Shown: one piece after another, positions 33,155 to 45,511 of the stretch
Layout of the letters: the number at the start of each line of letters is the position of its first letter
How positions within the stretch are numbered: position 1 is the stretch's first letter
Source of the DNA: Yamagishiella unicocca
Lineage: Eukaryota > Chlorophyta > Chlorophyceae > Chlamydomonadales > Volvocaceae
NCBI GenBank assembly: GCA_003116995.1
Contig: BDSL01000034.1
Coordinates: 124,001-188,000 of the forward strand
DNA length: 64,000 nt
Reading direction: 5' to 3'
Made by a program: the position numbers and the translations under genes
The notes under the pieces: model-generated
Databases searched by the model: none
Told to the model about the DNA's origin: nothing
Seen by the model: only the letters and a program-made list of their open reading frames with translations

Positions 33155-34066
33155 AACTTATGTCGCGTCGCTTTCTCTGGTGCGTGCGTGCAGGTAGTCT
33201 CATAGCGTGGCAGTATCGAGTTGCAAGCGTCTGGCTGGCGCTCGGGCCATGCAAGCAGCCGCGTAAGGTCAATAATTGGCTCTTATCGTCTGTTGAACTA
33301 GACCATGCCGTATGAATCAAGCTTGGATAGTGGCTCTCACCCTGGGTCGGGAAGAGCGCGCCACTGCGCTGACCTCCCTTTTGCAATCGATGCGAGCTTA
33401 AACGAGATGCTTGGTGCAGTTTGTCTCGGCCTAGCTGCTGCATCGTGGGCTGCAAAGAGGCTGCGACGCGTCTAAAATGGTATGCGACTCTAGATTATCT
33501 AGCTCAACGGTCGTATGTAGCCTCGCCGTATCATACAAGAGCGTGCAACGCACGCATAGCTTGGCGGTCGGTCCCATCCGCTGAAGTTCAGTAATATGAG
33601 AGGTCTAACCACCAACCACCCTTATCGCGGGGCAATTGCGAAACGAAAAGCCCAGGAAGGAAATCTACATCTCTTCAAAGCACCCTAAACTGTAAGGCAT
33701 GCCATATATTGTTTATGCAGCACACCCCGAGGCGTCCGACGCTCCGACCACGGGTCGGCCCTGACTGATCAGCAATGTTCAAGGGAAACACCTGCCTAGC
33801 AATGCAGCTCTTGAAATACCACCCAATAGGACGGTCGTTGTAAGATCATAGGTAGGGAAACATTGGCCCATACCTCTAAAGTCTCCGTCATGGACCACCT
33901 CCCGCGCTGCGCCTGAGCGAGCCACCCCCACCTGCACGCCACCCACATCCTCCCCTCCTGCCTACCTCCCCCCTTTGCAACATCCGATATGTCCCCGAGA
34001 GCCTCACAAAAGTATAAACACGAGCCCTCGAAGCCACGCCTTGCCGCGCCTCCGGGAGACCTCCGC
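33155..34066. other. Intergenic region upstream of the branching enzyme and downstream of the carrier
   Basis: Should hold the branching enzyme promoter and 5' leader and the 3' flank of the carrier gene. It is AT-richer than the genes. A short minus-strand frame around 33380-33450 (MQQLGRDKLHQASRLSSHRL) could be an upstream exon with a transit-like composition, but nothing confirms it. Confidence 0.4.
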
Positions 34067-36816
34067 TTAGGTGTCGGTCTTGGCCTTCTTGACACCCAGG
34101 ACCGTCTTCATGAACTCGTACGACACCATGCGGATGGCGTTCTGCGGCACCACCTTCACCGTGTTGGCTACCCAGCCGCGGTAGAAGCCGCGCAGTCCCT
34201 CCTTGGCAAAAATGGTCCTGAAGGCATCCATCTGGTTCTTGTAGGCCTGCCCCTTCATCTGCATGCGCCGCCGGATGGTGTCCAGCGGGTAGCATACGGA
34301 CGCGGCCAGGGTGCCAGACGCGCCGCCCACGAAGAGGTTGGCCGCGGCAGATTGGGGCCTGCAGTAACAGCGGCGGGGGCAGCGGGGCCGAAGGAGTAAG
34401 AGGATAGAACGGCTGCAAAGCGAAGAGGTGGACTGGCCGCATTGCCGCATTGGCGTGATAAGGAGCAGCAACTTGAGACGCAGCAGCTGCTGGCCAATGT
34501 CATAAGAAGGCACAGTTGCTGGTGCAAAAGCGAATGAGGCGAGTTGGGGGATACTCGGGATGCCAGGCGCCCGCGCAAAGCCCATGGTCACACAGCCGGC
34601 AGAGGGTGCTGCGCCTGTCCGCCTCCCTACGTCCCAACGGCCCTCTCGGGCTACGCTTCGCCCGCCCGCACCTCTCGCCGTGGTAGAGCCACTTCTTGAG
34701 CAGGTCGTACGTGGCGAAGTTGAGCGCGGCGTACGGCGCGATGCCGATCAGCGTGGGCACCAGGCCCTTGTAGAGGGAGATGTAGCCCTCGGTGCGGATC
34801 ATGATCGTGGCGGCGTCGATGGCGCCTGGGGCTCCCAGGGTGGGGTAGGGGAGGAGTTACGAGGCAGGAGCAGGACTCAGCGCCGGCATCACAGGTCAGA
34901 CCCATCGCCCCCGGGCAGGAACGATCTCCGACCCCCACAGCACCATCACGCACCGGCTCATCTGCGTCGCGAGGATTACCACGCCAATGCGGCCCTCTTT
35001 ACCCCGGCCCCCCCATCCACTCGCCATACACACCGCAGCCCTAGATCTGATCCCTACATGAGCTCCATACCGGTACCCCCCCTATCCACCACCTGCAAGC
35101 ACCTCCCCGTCAGCATACCCGCTGCGACACGAGCACCTCTGGGAACTGTCCTTCAGGCGGGGCCCGGCCCCAACCCCCTTGCACCACCGCTCACCCTTGT
35201 AGGGGTGGTTCGGCAGCGCCAGCCGCAGCCGCACCGTGTCCAACGGGTGCGTCAGCGCCGTGGCGGTCATGCCCGCGCACGCGCCCGCCAGCAGCCGCCG
35301 CGGCACCGTGAGCTCGTGCCGCTCGTCAGCCAGCAGCCGCTTGTAGGTGTCGTTGGAGGCCAGCTGCGCGGGGGCGCAGCGGCAGGGGAGCGAGGGTTGC
35401 AGTTACATTTGCCAACAGCACAGTCAGGCGGGGGCGGAGGCACGGGCGCGATGGGTGCTGGGTCCATGGCTGACGGGACGGGCGTGTTCCAACGTAAGCG
35501 TCCGTCACAGGTTGAATGTTGGACATAGGGCGGGCCCGCGACGTTGCTGGGCGGCTGCACCGGCAGCGGCTAGCAGCTCGAGGGGGGGGGGCGGGGCGAG
35601 AAGACCCGTCCACACGACATAGGAGACGGAGTAGAGAAACTAGCCGCGACTAGTTTTGGGACATGCGTTTGAGTTTGCAGGGGGAGGAGTTCATGCGAGT
35701 AAGCATTGCTGCCCACCTGCGCGGCCGAGTAGGGGAAGATGCGGATGATGTTGACGCCGTTGCCCTTCCAGAAAGCCAGGAAGCCCTCCTCCCTGGGGCG
35801 AAGATTGGGCGTGAGGCGTGTTGCAGTGATGGGGTGAGGTGCGGGGTAGAATGAGGCCCAGGGCGCAAGGCGCGGGGGGCAGGGCCGCATGCGCGAAGGG
35901 CCAGTATGCGGTGGGTAAGGGGAATGACGGCTGGGGGAGAGGTTGTGAGGGGGGGGGAGGAGCTGGAAGGTATGTGCGTGTGCGCCTCGATGAGTTGTGC
36001 GCTCACATACATGTGTGCGGGCTCTGGCGCCCCGCATGTGTACGTGCCGGGGCCCCGCTAGCCTGTGCGGGTGAAATGCGTTTGGAGGCAGACCCACATC
36101 GCAATCCCGGGGTTCAACAAACACGGCGCAAGCAACTGCGACATTGCGGCGGGGTGCTTTCCGGTCCCTGCCGCGCACAACGAACATCCGCCCATTTGGG
36201 TTCTGTCGCATGATCCATGACAGCAGCGCTGTTGCGCCATCGATGTCGTTGGCAGCTAGGCTGAGGAGGTCGACCCCAGGACAGTGTTTTGGCGACGCAC
36301 GATGCGGCCAACCATGCATGGGCTTCTTACAATCCGCCAGGCGGATGGCGAAAGGAGTTTGGGAGTCGGGGGGATACGGCATGATGGAAGGCCTTCTACC
36401 CGGGCCACAGCGCGCAACCCTCCCGGCCCCCGCCCTCAAGCACCACCCACCGCACAATCTTCGCCGCAGCCTGCCCGACGCCAGTGTAAGCCGTTGGTGA
36501 GGTGCCTGAACCCGCGACCGCCTGCAGCGAAGTCCAAAGTCCCTCAGCCATGGCTTAGCGATGGAGACGCGCGTGTTGCTTTTGACCGCCAACACCCTGC
36601 AACAGCCGCACCTGGACTTGGAATAGCAACTTGATGCGGTCGAGTGGGGCTGTACATGTTCGGGCTATTGCGCCAGCCATGCCCCCGGCGAAGAACATCC
36701 TGCGGCATGGGCGCGAGGGCTTCGTGTCCGTTGCGCGCCCAAGTAACACTGTTCTTCCCCGCTGCCACGCACCTAGAACTGTCCAGGATGTTCGCATTGC
36801 GTTTAGCTTCCGCCAT
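34067..36816 (-). CDS. Mitochondrial carrier family (SLC25) transporter, 297 residues, 7 exons
   Basis: Exons: 36816-36773, 36699-36612, 36521-36451, 35792-35717, 35363-35195, 34825-34672 and 34358-34067. They sum to 297 residues plus stop with all phases matching. Three tandem repeats carry the carrier signature: PLDRIKLLFQVQ (first), PLDTVRLRLAL (second) and PLDTIRRRMQM (third). Each is followed by an EG-containing motif (REEGFLAFWKGN, RTEGYISLYKGL, AKEGLRGFYRGW), giving the usual six transmembrane helices. The closest look is to the adenine nucleotide/CoA/ATP-Mg carrier group, including the plant thylakoid ADP/ATP carrier, but no long transit peptide is present: the first exon encodes only MAEAKRNANILDSS. 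Substrate and membrane (mitochondrial or plastid) are therefore open. It is head to head with the PLC gene. Confidence 0.93.
35588..35685 (+). repeat. Dispersed intron repeat, family C (carrier gene)
   Basis: GGCGAGAAGACCCGTCCACA, CGACATAGGAGACGGAGTAG, AGAAACTAGCCGCGACTAG, TTTTGGGACATGCGTTTGAG. It lies in the intron 35364-35716. Here the far end, not the GAGAAGACCC end, is nearest to a splice site (about 31 nt from the donor). Confidence 0.8.
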
Positions 36817-37329
36817 TTTTGAAGTATCGCGAGCAAATGCGCGATTATGGCTGCTGGGGCTAAGCAACGCAAACTGATGGAGGAAGCAAAGCAAGCAGGA
36901 TACCTTCTTCTTTGCCCAGTCTACTATATATGTATCACAGAGGACAAAACGCGTAAGCACGTGTGAATCGCAGTAGCCGATGAGCAACCAGAAAGGCTCG
37001 CGCAGTACGACAACGACTTTACTTCAACAGCTGTGGCTTAAGCTGATAACGAATTGATTAGCAATATTCCGTAGCTGTTTTAAAGCGTCACTTGCCGTTA
37101 TCCATCATTCAATACGACCGCAGCTTGTAAATCCTTCCGGAGTACTCATCCCGCGTTCTGCTCACAACCTTACAACGGCTTCGCGTGTTCTCTCAACCCA
37201 TATAACTTTGACGGATAACGATAGGCCTCCAAGATCCATTGAAGCCTTCGGGCGTTTCGCCTCGCTCTGGCTCCTAGTGCCAACTGGCGGGCGGACTTGC
37301 AACATAATTAGCCCCCACCAAACTAGACA
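36817..37329. promoter_or_regulatory. Divergent promoter region between the carrier and PLC genes
   Basis: About 510 bp between two ATGs. The middle is AT-rich for this genome (for example TACTATATATGTATCACAG at about 36922, and about 37020-37100). ACTATATATG could serve as a TATA-like element for the carrier, about 105-110 bp from its ATG. No operator is recognised. Confidence 0.4.
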
Positions 37330-40300
37330 ATGGGCAACACTTTTACCTGTTTTGAGACAGGGAAATGGGATGCCCATACGGAAATAGTCAAAGACTACCT
37401 TCCATCCAATGTAAAGGTGTATCACGACATGACGCAGCCACTTTCCCATTACTTCATTTCATCTGGGCACAACTCATATTTGACAGGCGACCAGCTGTTC
37501 GCCTCGTCAGGTACATCAACTATTATCAAGGTGTGACAGCAATACACGCGGCTAGAACTAGAGGGTTGGCGTGCCTGGTGCTCCAAGGACGTTAACCGTA
37601 TGGTAAACAACCCTTGCAGTGCTTAAAAGCCGGATGCCGTGTGGTCGAGCTGGACGTGTACAACGGCCCCATATGCAAGCACGGCGGCACCTTCACATCA
37701 CCTGTCGGTTTCAAGGTGCGCAGTGCCTGCAAACACCCCAACCGCAGCTGTGTGTTGGCTGGGTGGGCTACAGAGTATCGCGTGCGCTTAGAAACGGTTG
37801 GTTGTACGTCTGCCGTGCATCTACGGCCGAATCCCAAAAACTTCTTCTTCCTTGCGTGCACACTGCTACGCTGCTTGACGCGTGTCGTTAGGCGGCTGGG
37901 CTTCTGTATGTGCTTGCGGGTCTTGGTGTACAACATAGGCGGGGTGGGTCAGAGACACGCTCCAGCGACTGGCAGGCAGCCACGGCGAAGTATATGATGG
38001 TCCACACGCGGGTAGGACCGCCGGATCATGATCGCATGAGAGCATCCAACGCTGGACAAAGGTGCTGTGGTTTGGCAGCTGCAACCGTGCTAGCTCTTGT
38101 GCGGAGCTCTGGCGGAGCACGTGGGCATCGGGCACGTCACTGCCAGACGCAGTGACCCCATATCTTCCCATCATTCACCACACGGCGGTTGGCGTCCTGT
38201 CACAGCCATTGCACAAGTCCGTGCACCCGGGCCCCATCGCGGCGCGACTGCCATCCCCACCAGCCGGGAAAAAGGAGCCGCCACTGGGTCATTTGCTCCG
38301 AAACCCGCCCCAGCCGCGATGCTACCTAGCCGTGAATGCCCTCCAGACCAACCGCAATGACGCGCCCGCAGCGGGTGGGCTCTGGACGGTCCGTGCATGC
38401 AGATTCGGGCATTGCAGGGGCCGCTGTGGCCCTGCAGGGGCTGCTGCACTACTGCAGCAGGTGCTACCGCTAGCTGTTGCTTAGCTTCTCAGTGGTTGCG
38501 TTGGATGTGGGTTGCCCCGGCGCAGGAGTGTGTGGAGGCGATTGGCAGTCACGCCTTCGTGGCGTCGCAGTACCCCGTCATTATCACCATAGAGAACCAC
38601 ACGGACCTGGAGAACCAGGTGGGTGGGGCAGGGGATGGAGCTGGCAGGACGGGCCGCGGAGGGAGGCCGGAGAGGGCGGCCGACGGGGCAGGCCGAGGAA
38701 GGAACACTGTGCGGCCGCGGAACGTGGGAGAGACACCCGGAAGCTGGGCAGCGACCCATTTGGCTGGGTGGTATCCACGACGCAGGCGGGCAGGAAGGCA
38801 GACGGACAGCCACGCCACCTGGGCGCCGCCTCGGGTGCGCTGCGTCTGCTGGCGCACGAACTCGGTTCCACCAGCGCACAGGCCGCCCTGACACAAGCGC
38901 GGCGCGAAAGGTACCGTATACCCACAGCGCTGCATGGCGCAGTAAACCCCTTGCGCAGCCACCAAGCGCCACCCCGGTACCCCGTGCCCGCGAATGCGCG
39001 CGTCGTCCGCCCTCACCCCGCCCCTGCCCTCTCCGCCCCGCACGCCGGCCCTCACAGGGCAAGATGGCGGCGATCCTGCGACAAGTGCTGGGCGACAAGC
39101 TCTACCTGCCCGACCCTCAAGACCCCATGCTAGCCTACAGGTCGCCGAAGGAGCTGGAGCGAAAAATCATCTGCCGCACATCGGTGAGTGGTGCGCCGGC
39201 ACGGCGGCTCCAGGCTGTGTTGGATCGCTGGCCGGGAGTGCAGTCCAGAGGCTACCAGGAGCTTGCTGCAGCAGCGGATTAGTAAGCCCCACAGTTTGGA
39301 AGTTGGGCCTGCTGGGAGGTGCGGTCGGTAAGGGCGCCCACGTGCGTAATGGCCTCAGCTTGTCCCGGTAGGGGCTTGTACGCTTGACCCTGCGTTCCAT
39401 CGTACGGCGCCTTCCTGTAGATTAAGAAGAAGGCCGAGTACAGCGAGGAGTTCCTTTCGCTGATCTACATCCGCAACACCAAGTGGTCCTCCCTGGCGGA
39501 CATGCTCAAGCGGGGTAGGCGAAGGGGTTACAGTGCATGTCTTCTGTGGGCTTGGAGACAGATCTAGATTGTGACGCCATGGGACTTCGGCTTAAGCTCA
39601 CGATACGTCATACGCGCGCCGGTGCCCGCTCCCCGTCAGCCAAAAGTGCAAGCCCTTCGTGCAGTCACCGACCTCCGCCAGTTGGTCCCAATCCCGCCCC
39701 ACAGAAAAAGTGGCGTCCACATCTTTCGAGGAGACCGCGATGCCCCAGGTGCTGCTTGGATCGGAGGGGTTGTTCCAGCGAGTACCCGTAGCCGCGGCGA
39801 AATGCAAACCGGCAGGCTGCCAGCAGGGCGGCAGCAGCTCGGGCTCCCCGGCACCAGCCATCGTCACCGACGGCACCTGCGACGCTGCGTCGCCCTCCGC
39901 CTCCGTCTCCTTTCCGGTCATCACGTCGCACCCAGGCCTCTATAGTGCCGCTCGCTAGACCAGTACTGGTACGGCGCATACGTCATACCGACCCCGAATT
40001 CACGCACGCGCGAAAGTCCCCTCACGCAGCTTCAACCCACCGTGTACCACTCTGCCGCACGCGCACCTTGGACCAATAGCTGTCGCCTGCTACCGCTGGG
40101 AGCTGCGTTGCGCAACGGCCCCGTCGCTGCGCGCTCGCGAATACCAACACCAGTACTGCCGCCGCACCGCTGCTTCCCTGATCCCCCGCTGCGCCGGGCC
40201 GCCTCAGGTCGACGAGTTGGGCGCCGATGACGCGGAGAAGGCCGCCAACAAGGACCTGCAGCGGCTGCTGACGCAGAAGGATTTCAAGACCCGCTACGAG

Positions 40301-42992
40301 CAGAAGAAGTTCGGCGAAGACCCCGACGACGCCGTGCTGCCCGGCGCAAAGGTGTCCGGGGCCTCGCTGCAGGAGCTGTACACCTACTCCTCCAGGCACC
40401 TGGCGCGCGTGTACCCCGCGCTGTGGCGGGTGACGTCGGGGAACTACAACCCCATGCGGGCGTGGATCCGAGGCGCAAGCTTCGCCGCGCTCAACTGGCA
40501 GGTCTGGGACAAGGCGTTGTGGTGCAACGAGGGCAAGGTGCGCCTCGCGCTGCGCGCTGGGTCCAGTGGAACGGGGCCTAAGGAAGGAATTCCAGGGTCC
40601 AGCGGGACGTGGGCCAGTGGAACGGGGCCTAGGAGGGAAATCCCAGGGTCGAGTCCAGTGGAACGGGGCGTAGGAAGAAAATACAGGGAAGCGGGAGGAA
40701 GGCGTCTTTGCAACACGCTGGAGAGGGCGTCTTGGGCTGGGGTAGGGGATACTGCCGTGGATTGGTGGAAATGGAGTTCCGGGTAGCCACTTTACGTTTA
40801 TCCATGAACGACAGCAGGCATGTCGGTCGCTGTTCGTTGCGCAAAGGAATGTGGTGTCGGGCTACGTCGCCCGGTCGCACAGCTCGTGCGCCTCTAGCAA
40901 CGCCGTTGCCGCTTGCTGCCGCTCTACTGTCGTCAAAGCAACGGCCAAGAACGCGACCGAAAGGCGGTCCAGCCCACCTGCCGGCCTCCTCATTCCCAAC
41001 TCCGCCCGCCCCCCGGTGCCGCCATTAACTGCCGTCGCAACGGCCATCCGCGCAGTTCATGGACAACGGCGGCTGCGGCTACGTCCTCAAGCCCCAATGG
41101 ATGCGAGAGCCAGGGTCCGAGTTGCCGGTCCCCCCCGCGCGCAAGCTCACCGTTCGGTTGCACAGCGCGCACCGCCACCAGGGGCGCAACTGCTGCATCT
41201 TCAAGGACGACCTGTTCATCAAGGTGCGTGGGTGGGCGGGGCGTCGGGGCCCGAGCATGGGCAGGAAGATGGGCGGATGATTCGGGAGTTAAGTTAGGAC
41301 TTCAGACCATGGACGGTGCTAGTACGGTCTCCCCAACCTCATATCCGCACTTTCAGGTCCCCCTCCCCACGCTGCTATGTACCCGCTCGATGCAGCATAG
41401 CCGCACTGGACCGCTTCCCACGCCTTGCCTCGTTCCCTGCTGAATAGGGATCGGGCCTGGTGTATTGCACAATCACCCCTTCTAGCCGTTGTTTGCTTTG
41501 GCACCTGTGTAAGTAGCAGCACGCCCCCTTCCTCTAGCACGGCTCCGGCGGACCGCGCCCACCGGTTTTCGATAGTCACCCCAAGTTTTCCTGCATGCAA
41601 ACCCAACGAGTGTCCCAAAGCTATTCGCTGGCTGGTTTCTCTATCTCTCGTTTCCTATGTCGGGTCCTCTCGCCACCGGATCTTCTAGCCATGCCCCTTC
41701 CTGCCCCGCAGATGACCATATGGGGCATGCCGGGAGACCGCGCGTCGCAGCACACCCAGACGGCACACGACACCGGGCGCCTCAAAATCGAGCAGGACTT
41801 CCATTTCGAAGTGCGCTACCCGGAAATGGCGGTGCTGTGCATCCAGCTCAAGGACGACGACGCTGCTGGGCTCGGGGGCGCTGGTAAGCTGGCTCGCCGT
41901 CGGTGGGTTCGAGGGAGACCCGTGGATGCCCAAAAGAACCGTTTAAAACAGAAGTTTTGAGATGCATGCTGGAGAACTGGGCTCGCCGTCGGTGGGGGGG
42001 GCCGGGGCGGGCGGGCAGTGGGAGATGCCCAAATGGGTCGGACATCAGGAGCAGAGGGCGGGCCGTTTAATAGCCAACAAGATGGGACTCGTAGTTGCAC
42101 GTGTCGGGCAGGAGCTGCCTCACATGTGCAACTTTTAAGGCTGCACGTCGAGGTGGGCGGAAGCACGTTTTGGCTTTCTGGCGGAGCGGCGGGCGGGCTG
42201 CGCCGGGGCAGAGGCCGCAACGCGTCGCCGCAGCAGGGGCCCTTCGGCGGCGGCTGGGCGACACACGTCTCATACGGATTACTTCCCGTCGAAGTCGGAG
42301 CTGAAGGTCGCATACCGCCGCATATTAGACAGGAAGACGGTAGCGTGCGGGGCAGCCTGGCCTGCGAGTTAGGGTGGGGCGTCAGCGGGTCGGAACCTTC
42401 GCTCGCGTAATCCGCACAACGGGTGGACCTGTGGCCCTGGCCGTGCTGTGTCACGGGTTGGTGTTTTGAAGCGAAGCCCCAGCGGCAACACGTTCGGCCG
42501 CGCGAGCAGCCAGCCTTCTCGCCGATACTGTACTGTCGCGCCTCCTGGGTCGTGGCGCATGACGTCCTGCCATTTGCTCCTTGTTTCACTATGCCCCGTC
42601 AAAGCGTCCTACCTGTGCCCCGCCGCGCATTGCGGTGCACGCCGCTGCCACATTCTGAGCTGAGAACGCGTTATGGCAGCACATGGCAACCCGGTGAGGC
42701 AGCTAATCTTGCCCATAAAGCTTAAGCTCCGCACGGCGGGCGCCTCGATTCCCTGTCTGCAGTCGGCGGCGCCGTCGCTGACACGCTGGCTTACTACTCG
42801 CTGCCGCTGGCGACGTTGGCTGAGGGAGAGTTCAAGCTGGTGATGAAGGACCCCGCAAGTGGCCTGCCGGTGACTCGACGCAGTACCTGGGTGAAGCTCG
42901 GCCTCCGCTGGTCCGACGAGACGGCGGCTGACGCGTCCGAGGTTGCCAACCCGATGTACGGCCGACCCGACGCGGCCAAGGAGGTGAGCTAG
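37330..42992 (+). CDS. PLC: Phosphoinositide-specific phospholipase C, compact plant-like form, 10 exons
   Basis: Hydrolyses PtdIns(4,5)P2 to InsP3 and diacylglycerol. Exons: 37330-37530, 37620-37715, 38526-38618, 39058-39183, 39421-39514, 39705-39748, 40208-40537, 41056-41223, 41712-41883 and 42763-42992, giving 517 residues with consistent phases. The X domain has [14 protein letters not shown] (first catalytic His), [10 protein letters not shown] (Glu and Asp ligands), KHGGTFT (second His) and [10 protein letters not shown] (Glu ligand). The Y domain has [20 protein letters not shown] and [14 protein letters not shown]2 domain follows ([10 protein letters not shown], then the LKDDDAAG loop and [11 protein letters not shown]). 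There is no PH domain and no EF-hand ahead of X. The protein starts MGNTFTCF, a good N-myristoylation site (Gly2, Thr6) with a nearby Cys, which could place it at the membrane. The stop at 42990 overlaps a perfect donor (GAG/GTGAGC), so an alternative end is possible. Confidence 0.94.
41588..41690 (-). repeat. Dispersed intron repeat, family C (PLC intron 8)
   Basis: Inverted on the plus strand: GCATGCAAACCCAACGAG, TGTCCCAAAGCTATTCGC, TGGCTGGTTTCTCTATC, TTTCCTATGTCGGGTCC. The terminus faces the acceptor at 41711, about 21 nt away. Confidence 0.78.
41903..41985 (+). repeat. Dispersed intron repeat, family A (PLC intron 9)
   Basis: GGTTCGAGGGAGACCCGTGG, ATGCCCAAAAGAACCG, TTTAAAACAGAAGTTTTGAG, ATGCATGCTGGAGAACTGGG. 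It starts about 19 nt after the donor at 41884. Confidence 0.82.
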
Positions 42993-43182
42993 GAGGTGAG
43001 CTAGGAGAAGCGGCCAAGCCGGTTGTGGAGGCAGCTGAGGCGGCCAAGCCGGTGATGAAGGAGGTAGCTCTGGTGGCCAAGCCGATCGAGGAGCTAGAGT
43101 AGGCGGCCAAGCCAATGGAGGAGGCGACGAAGCCGACGGACGATCTAGAGGATGTGGCAAAGTCGATCGCAACCGTGTCGTA
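42993..43182 (+). pseudogene. Possible decayed Ala-Lys-Pro repeat tail downstream of PLC
   Basis: GTGAGCTAG is duplicated right at the PLC stop. From 43010 a repeat built on GCGGCCAAGCC(G/A) runs for about 170 bp. It translates as AAKPVVEA, AAKPVMKEV, VAKPIEELE and AAKPMEEATKP. The frame is shifted relative to the PLC coding frame and is broken by a TAG at 43100-43102, where the repeat would predict GAG. The last PLC codons (DAAKE) start the same motif. This could be a former C-terminal extension or a repeat-like 3' UTR; the evidence is only the pattern. Confidence 0.35.
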
Positions 43183-45511
43183 GGCGACAAGTATCCGTCT
43201 GTGCGGTGCCTAGCTGGCTACCAGCAGCAAGGCCTCTAGCTTACTTTGATGCATTGCGGTTGTGGCATGAGGACGATGATATAGGCCAACGGCCGCCTCG
43301 TCTGTTGTCGTTGCCGGCGCTCGCAGGGACGGCAGTCCTGGTGAGCCGGTGGGGTAGGTTTTTGCCCGTCGCTGGTAACAAGCATATGTAACCTCTGTCC
43401 ATGTCAGGGGCTTCATCCTGCCGTTGCGGCGGTGCTGTGTAGATGTAAGCGTATTGTTCCACTTTCGTGGATGAGGACAAACTGATGTTGTGGCCGCATG
43501 TTTGTGTGCGGATGTTGCCATGGGAGCTAGAATGCCAAGTTCGCGCGAATGCCGTGCATGTTTGACACCGGTAGACCCCGCCCTGGGGACCACCTTGACG
43601 ATAACGTGAGGTTTAGCCGTCCTGGGTTTCTGGCACGGTGAAGATGAAGCTGGCAGGTCCCCAACCACCAGGATAACATCATGTCGACCCAAATATACAA
43701 AGTTGGTACCACCCGCGCACGACTGCTTTTTGGGGGGCCGATAGTACGTCTTTCATACGAAGTAATGCTCACGCCAAGCAGTTTGCGGATGATTAGGGGA
43801 AAGTGGAGTTTGGCTTTGCGCTGCTAAACATGAGAGCTCAAGCTGCGAGGCTGATGATGATGACGGCGTGAGTATTGAAGGCTGAGGTACGCAGGTACTG
43901 TAACGTGCATATGGAGTGGAGTGGATGGGGGTGAGCCGTACCTTCATTGGTTTGGCCGGGGGATTATTGCCCCTCTTCAGGGTGCTCGGTACCCTTGCAT
44001 GTCGGATGATGGATTGCATGACAACTGCGTGTATCTAGGTGTCCTGCGTCTGACGTGCTGCAGATCGCGTCTCTGTTTGCTTGGGCTGCTGAGACGTCGG
44101 TAGGCTCCGCGCAGTGTTGAAGTGTTCTTTTCGGGCAGCGTGAGGACCGCTGCGGGCGTGTTGGCCTTACTGCGAAGAGCGGCCATGCCATGACACCTTG
44201 ATGGGGCGGTCTAGGGAAACTACAGGGCTGGATCGCTGCTGGTTGGGCTGAATGAGCCCGGGTGCATAATCTGTGTGACTCAATCTGTGTGACCACACGG
44301 GAGCACAGGCGGCACACCAGCGTTGGATATGTTGGCCAGCGAGCCTGTTGACAGCGGGTTAGGTGCCCAGAACGCTAAGAATTGATGTTACGAGTCTGAT
44401 AACGCCTCTTATGGCTGTGTGTAACCGTAATCGGGGCTTTTGTCTGCCCGCTGCTGCATAGGTGTACCATGGGCGTCAGGTTCCTATGCATACCCCTGTC
44501 CACATTTGTGTATGTCTGCGTACACCGAAGAACAAGGTCCTGCCAGTTGTTGCCAGCAGCATCGCTACCTGAGACAAGTTGTTTTAAAGGCTACTGGGGA
44601 GGACGGGGGCCGCGATGTGTGAGACTGGACTAGGGAAGCGGGTTACAGCTACCGTGCATTGGGGTTCATGGGTTAAGGCACACGCGAATTCACTGCCCGT
44701 CCTGCAGCTACGTGACTTTTGTCTCTCCGTAGTCCCTTTGCGTGACTCCCTCTTGCAATGGCCCCCCTTGCCACCCCCCCTAATGTTTCCCAGTTACAAG
44801 CTCCCTCCTCGGCCTTGACCTGCTTTCCGTGAACTTCGGGTTAAGCTGTCAAATTGATTCACTTCCATAAAATGATAATAGATGTCTAACTGGCCGTCGC
44901 TGACCTGATACGGATGCAACCAACTAAGCCATCGACAGTTGGTGTATGGACGCTGTGTTGGAGAAGGTCACCGCACCGAGCATTCTGCTGCCCGCATGGG
45001 CTAAATCATTAACACAGGAAGCGTTATTATGTTCAGCAAGGCTATCTGTGTAGAATCGCTGAAATATGGCATTCCTAAATCCGTACGGCATCCTTTTGAA
45101 GTTTATAGAGCCCAACATCCAAAATTGTTTCTGCGTGCTGCAATACGTTGTTACTGATTGCATGTTCTTTAGTATTTCATCCTGAAAATATTGCCTTCAG
45201 GCTTACTATCTATATTTACGGCACTTCCTTTCATTGTAGTCGCCGTGATAGCAGCCGCGAGACAGCACCTTAAGTGTCCTGCGCCTGTGCTGCGTTTTAT
45301 CGACATCCTAAGCTGCACGGCTGCAGGACAGAAAGACAGCCGCTCTTCCCCCGTGGTCAAGGTGCAGCCAATCCTCGGAGGATAGGCGAGCGCTCCGGCA
45401 GGCGGACGTACCGGCTTGTATCAGAACAGGAACTTAGAGCCATGCGGTCTTGAGGCAGGCTATGCGCTGCGTGGGTGGAGCTCGAGCCGAGTTGGCCTGA
45501 CCAAAGGCGCC
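43183..45511. other. Intergenic region between PLC and CDC45
   Basis: No supportable gene. Sequence is visibly lower in GC than the left two thirds of the window and lacks the family A-C repeats. It must contain the PLC 3' UTR and the CDC45 promoter. Open frames such as 43210-43692 (-) and 45191-45385 (+) show no conserved motifs. Confidence 0.45.
43387..43391 (+). terminator. Candidate polyadenylation signal of the PLC gene
   Basis: TGTAA on the plus strand, about 395 nt after the PLC stop, in a distance range usual for chlorophyte 3' UTRs. It is a single short motif and could be chance. Confidence 0.4.

Noticed and set aside
36114..36311. Possible exon around MDHATEPKW in the carrier intron
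   Set aside because: No usable donor, and the conserved loop is fully supplied by the 71-nt exon 36451-36521 with correct phases.
43210..43692. 160-residue minus-strand open frame
   Set aside because: No conserved motif and no compositional sign of coding. Overlapping short frames on both strands are equally good.
45191..45385. 64-residue frame with a hydrophobic segment just upstream of CDC45
   Set aside because: Could be a tiny membrane peptide, but there is no support beyond a short hydrophobic run in an AT-rich promoter region.
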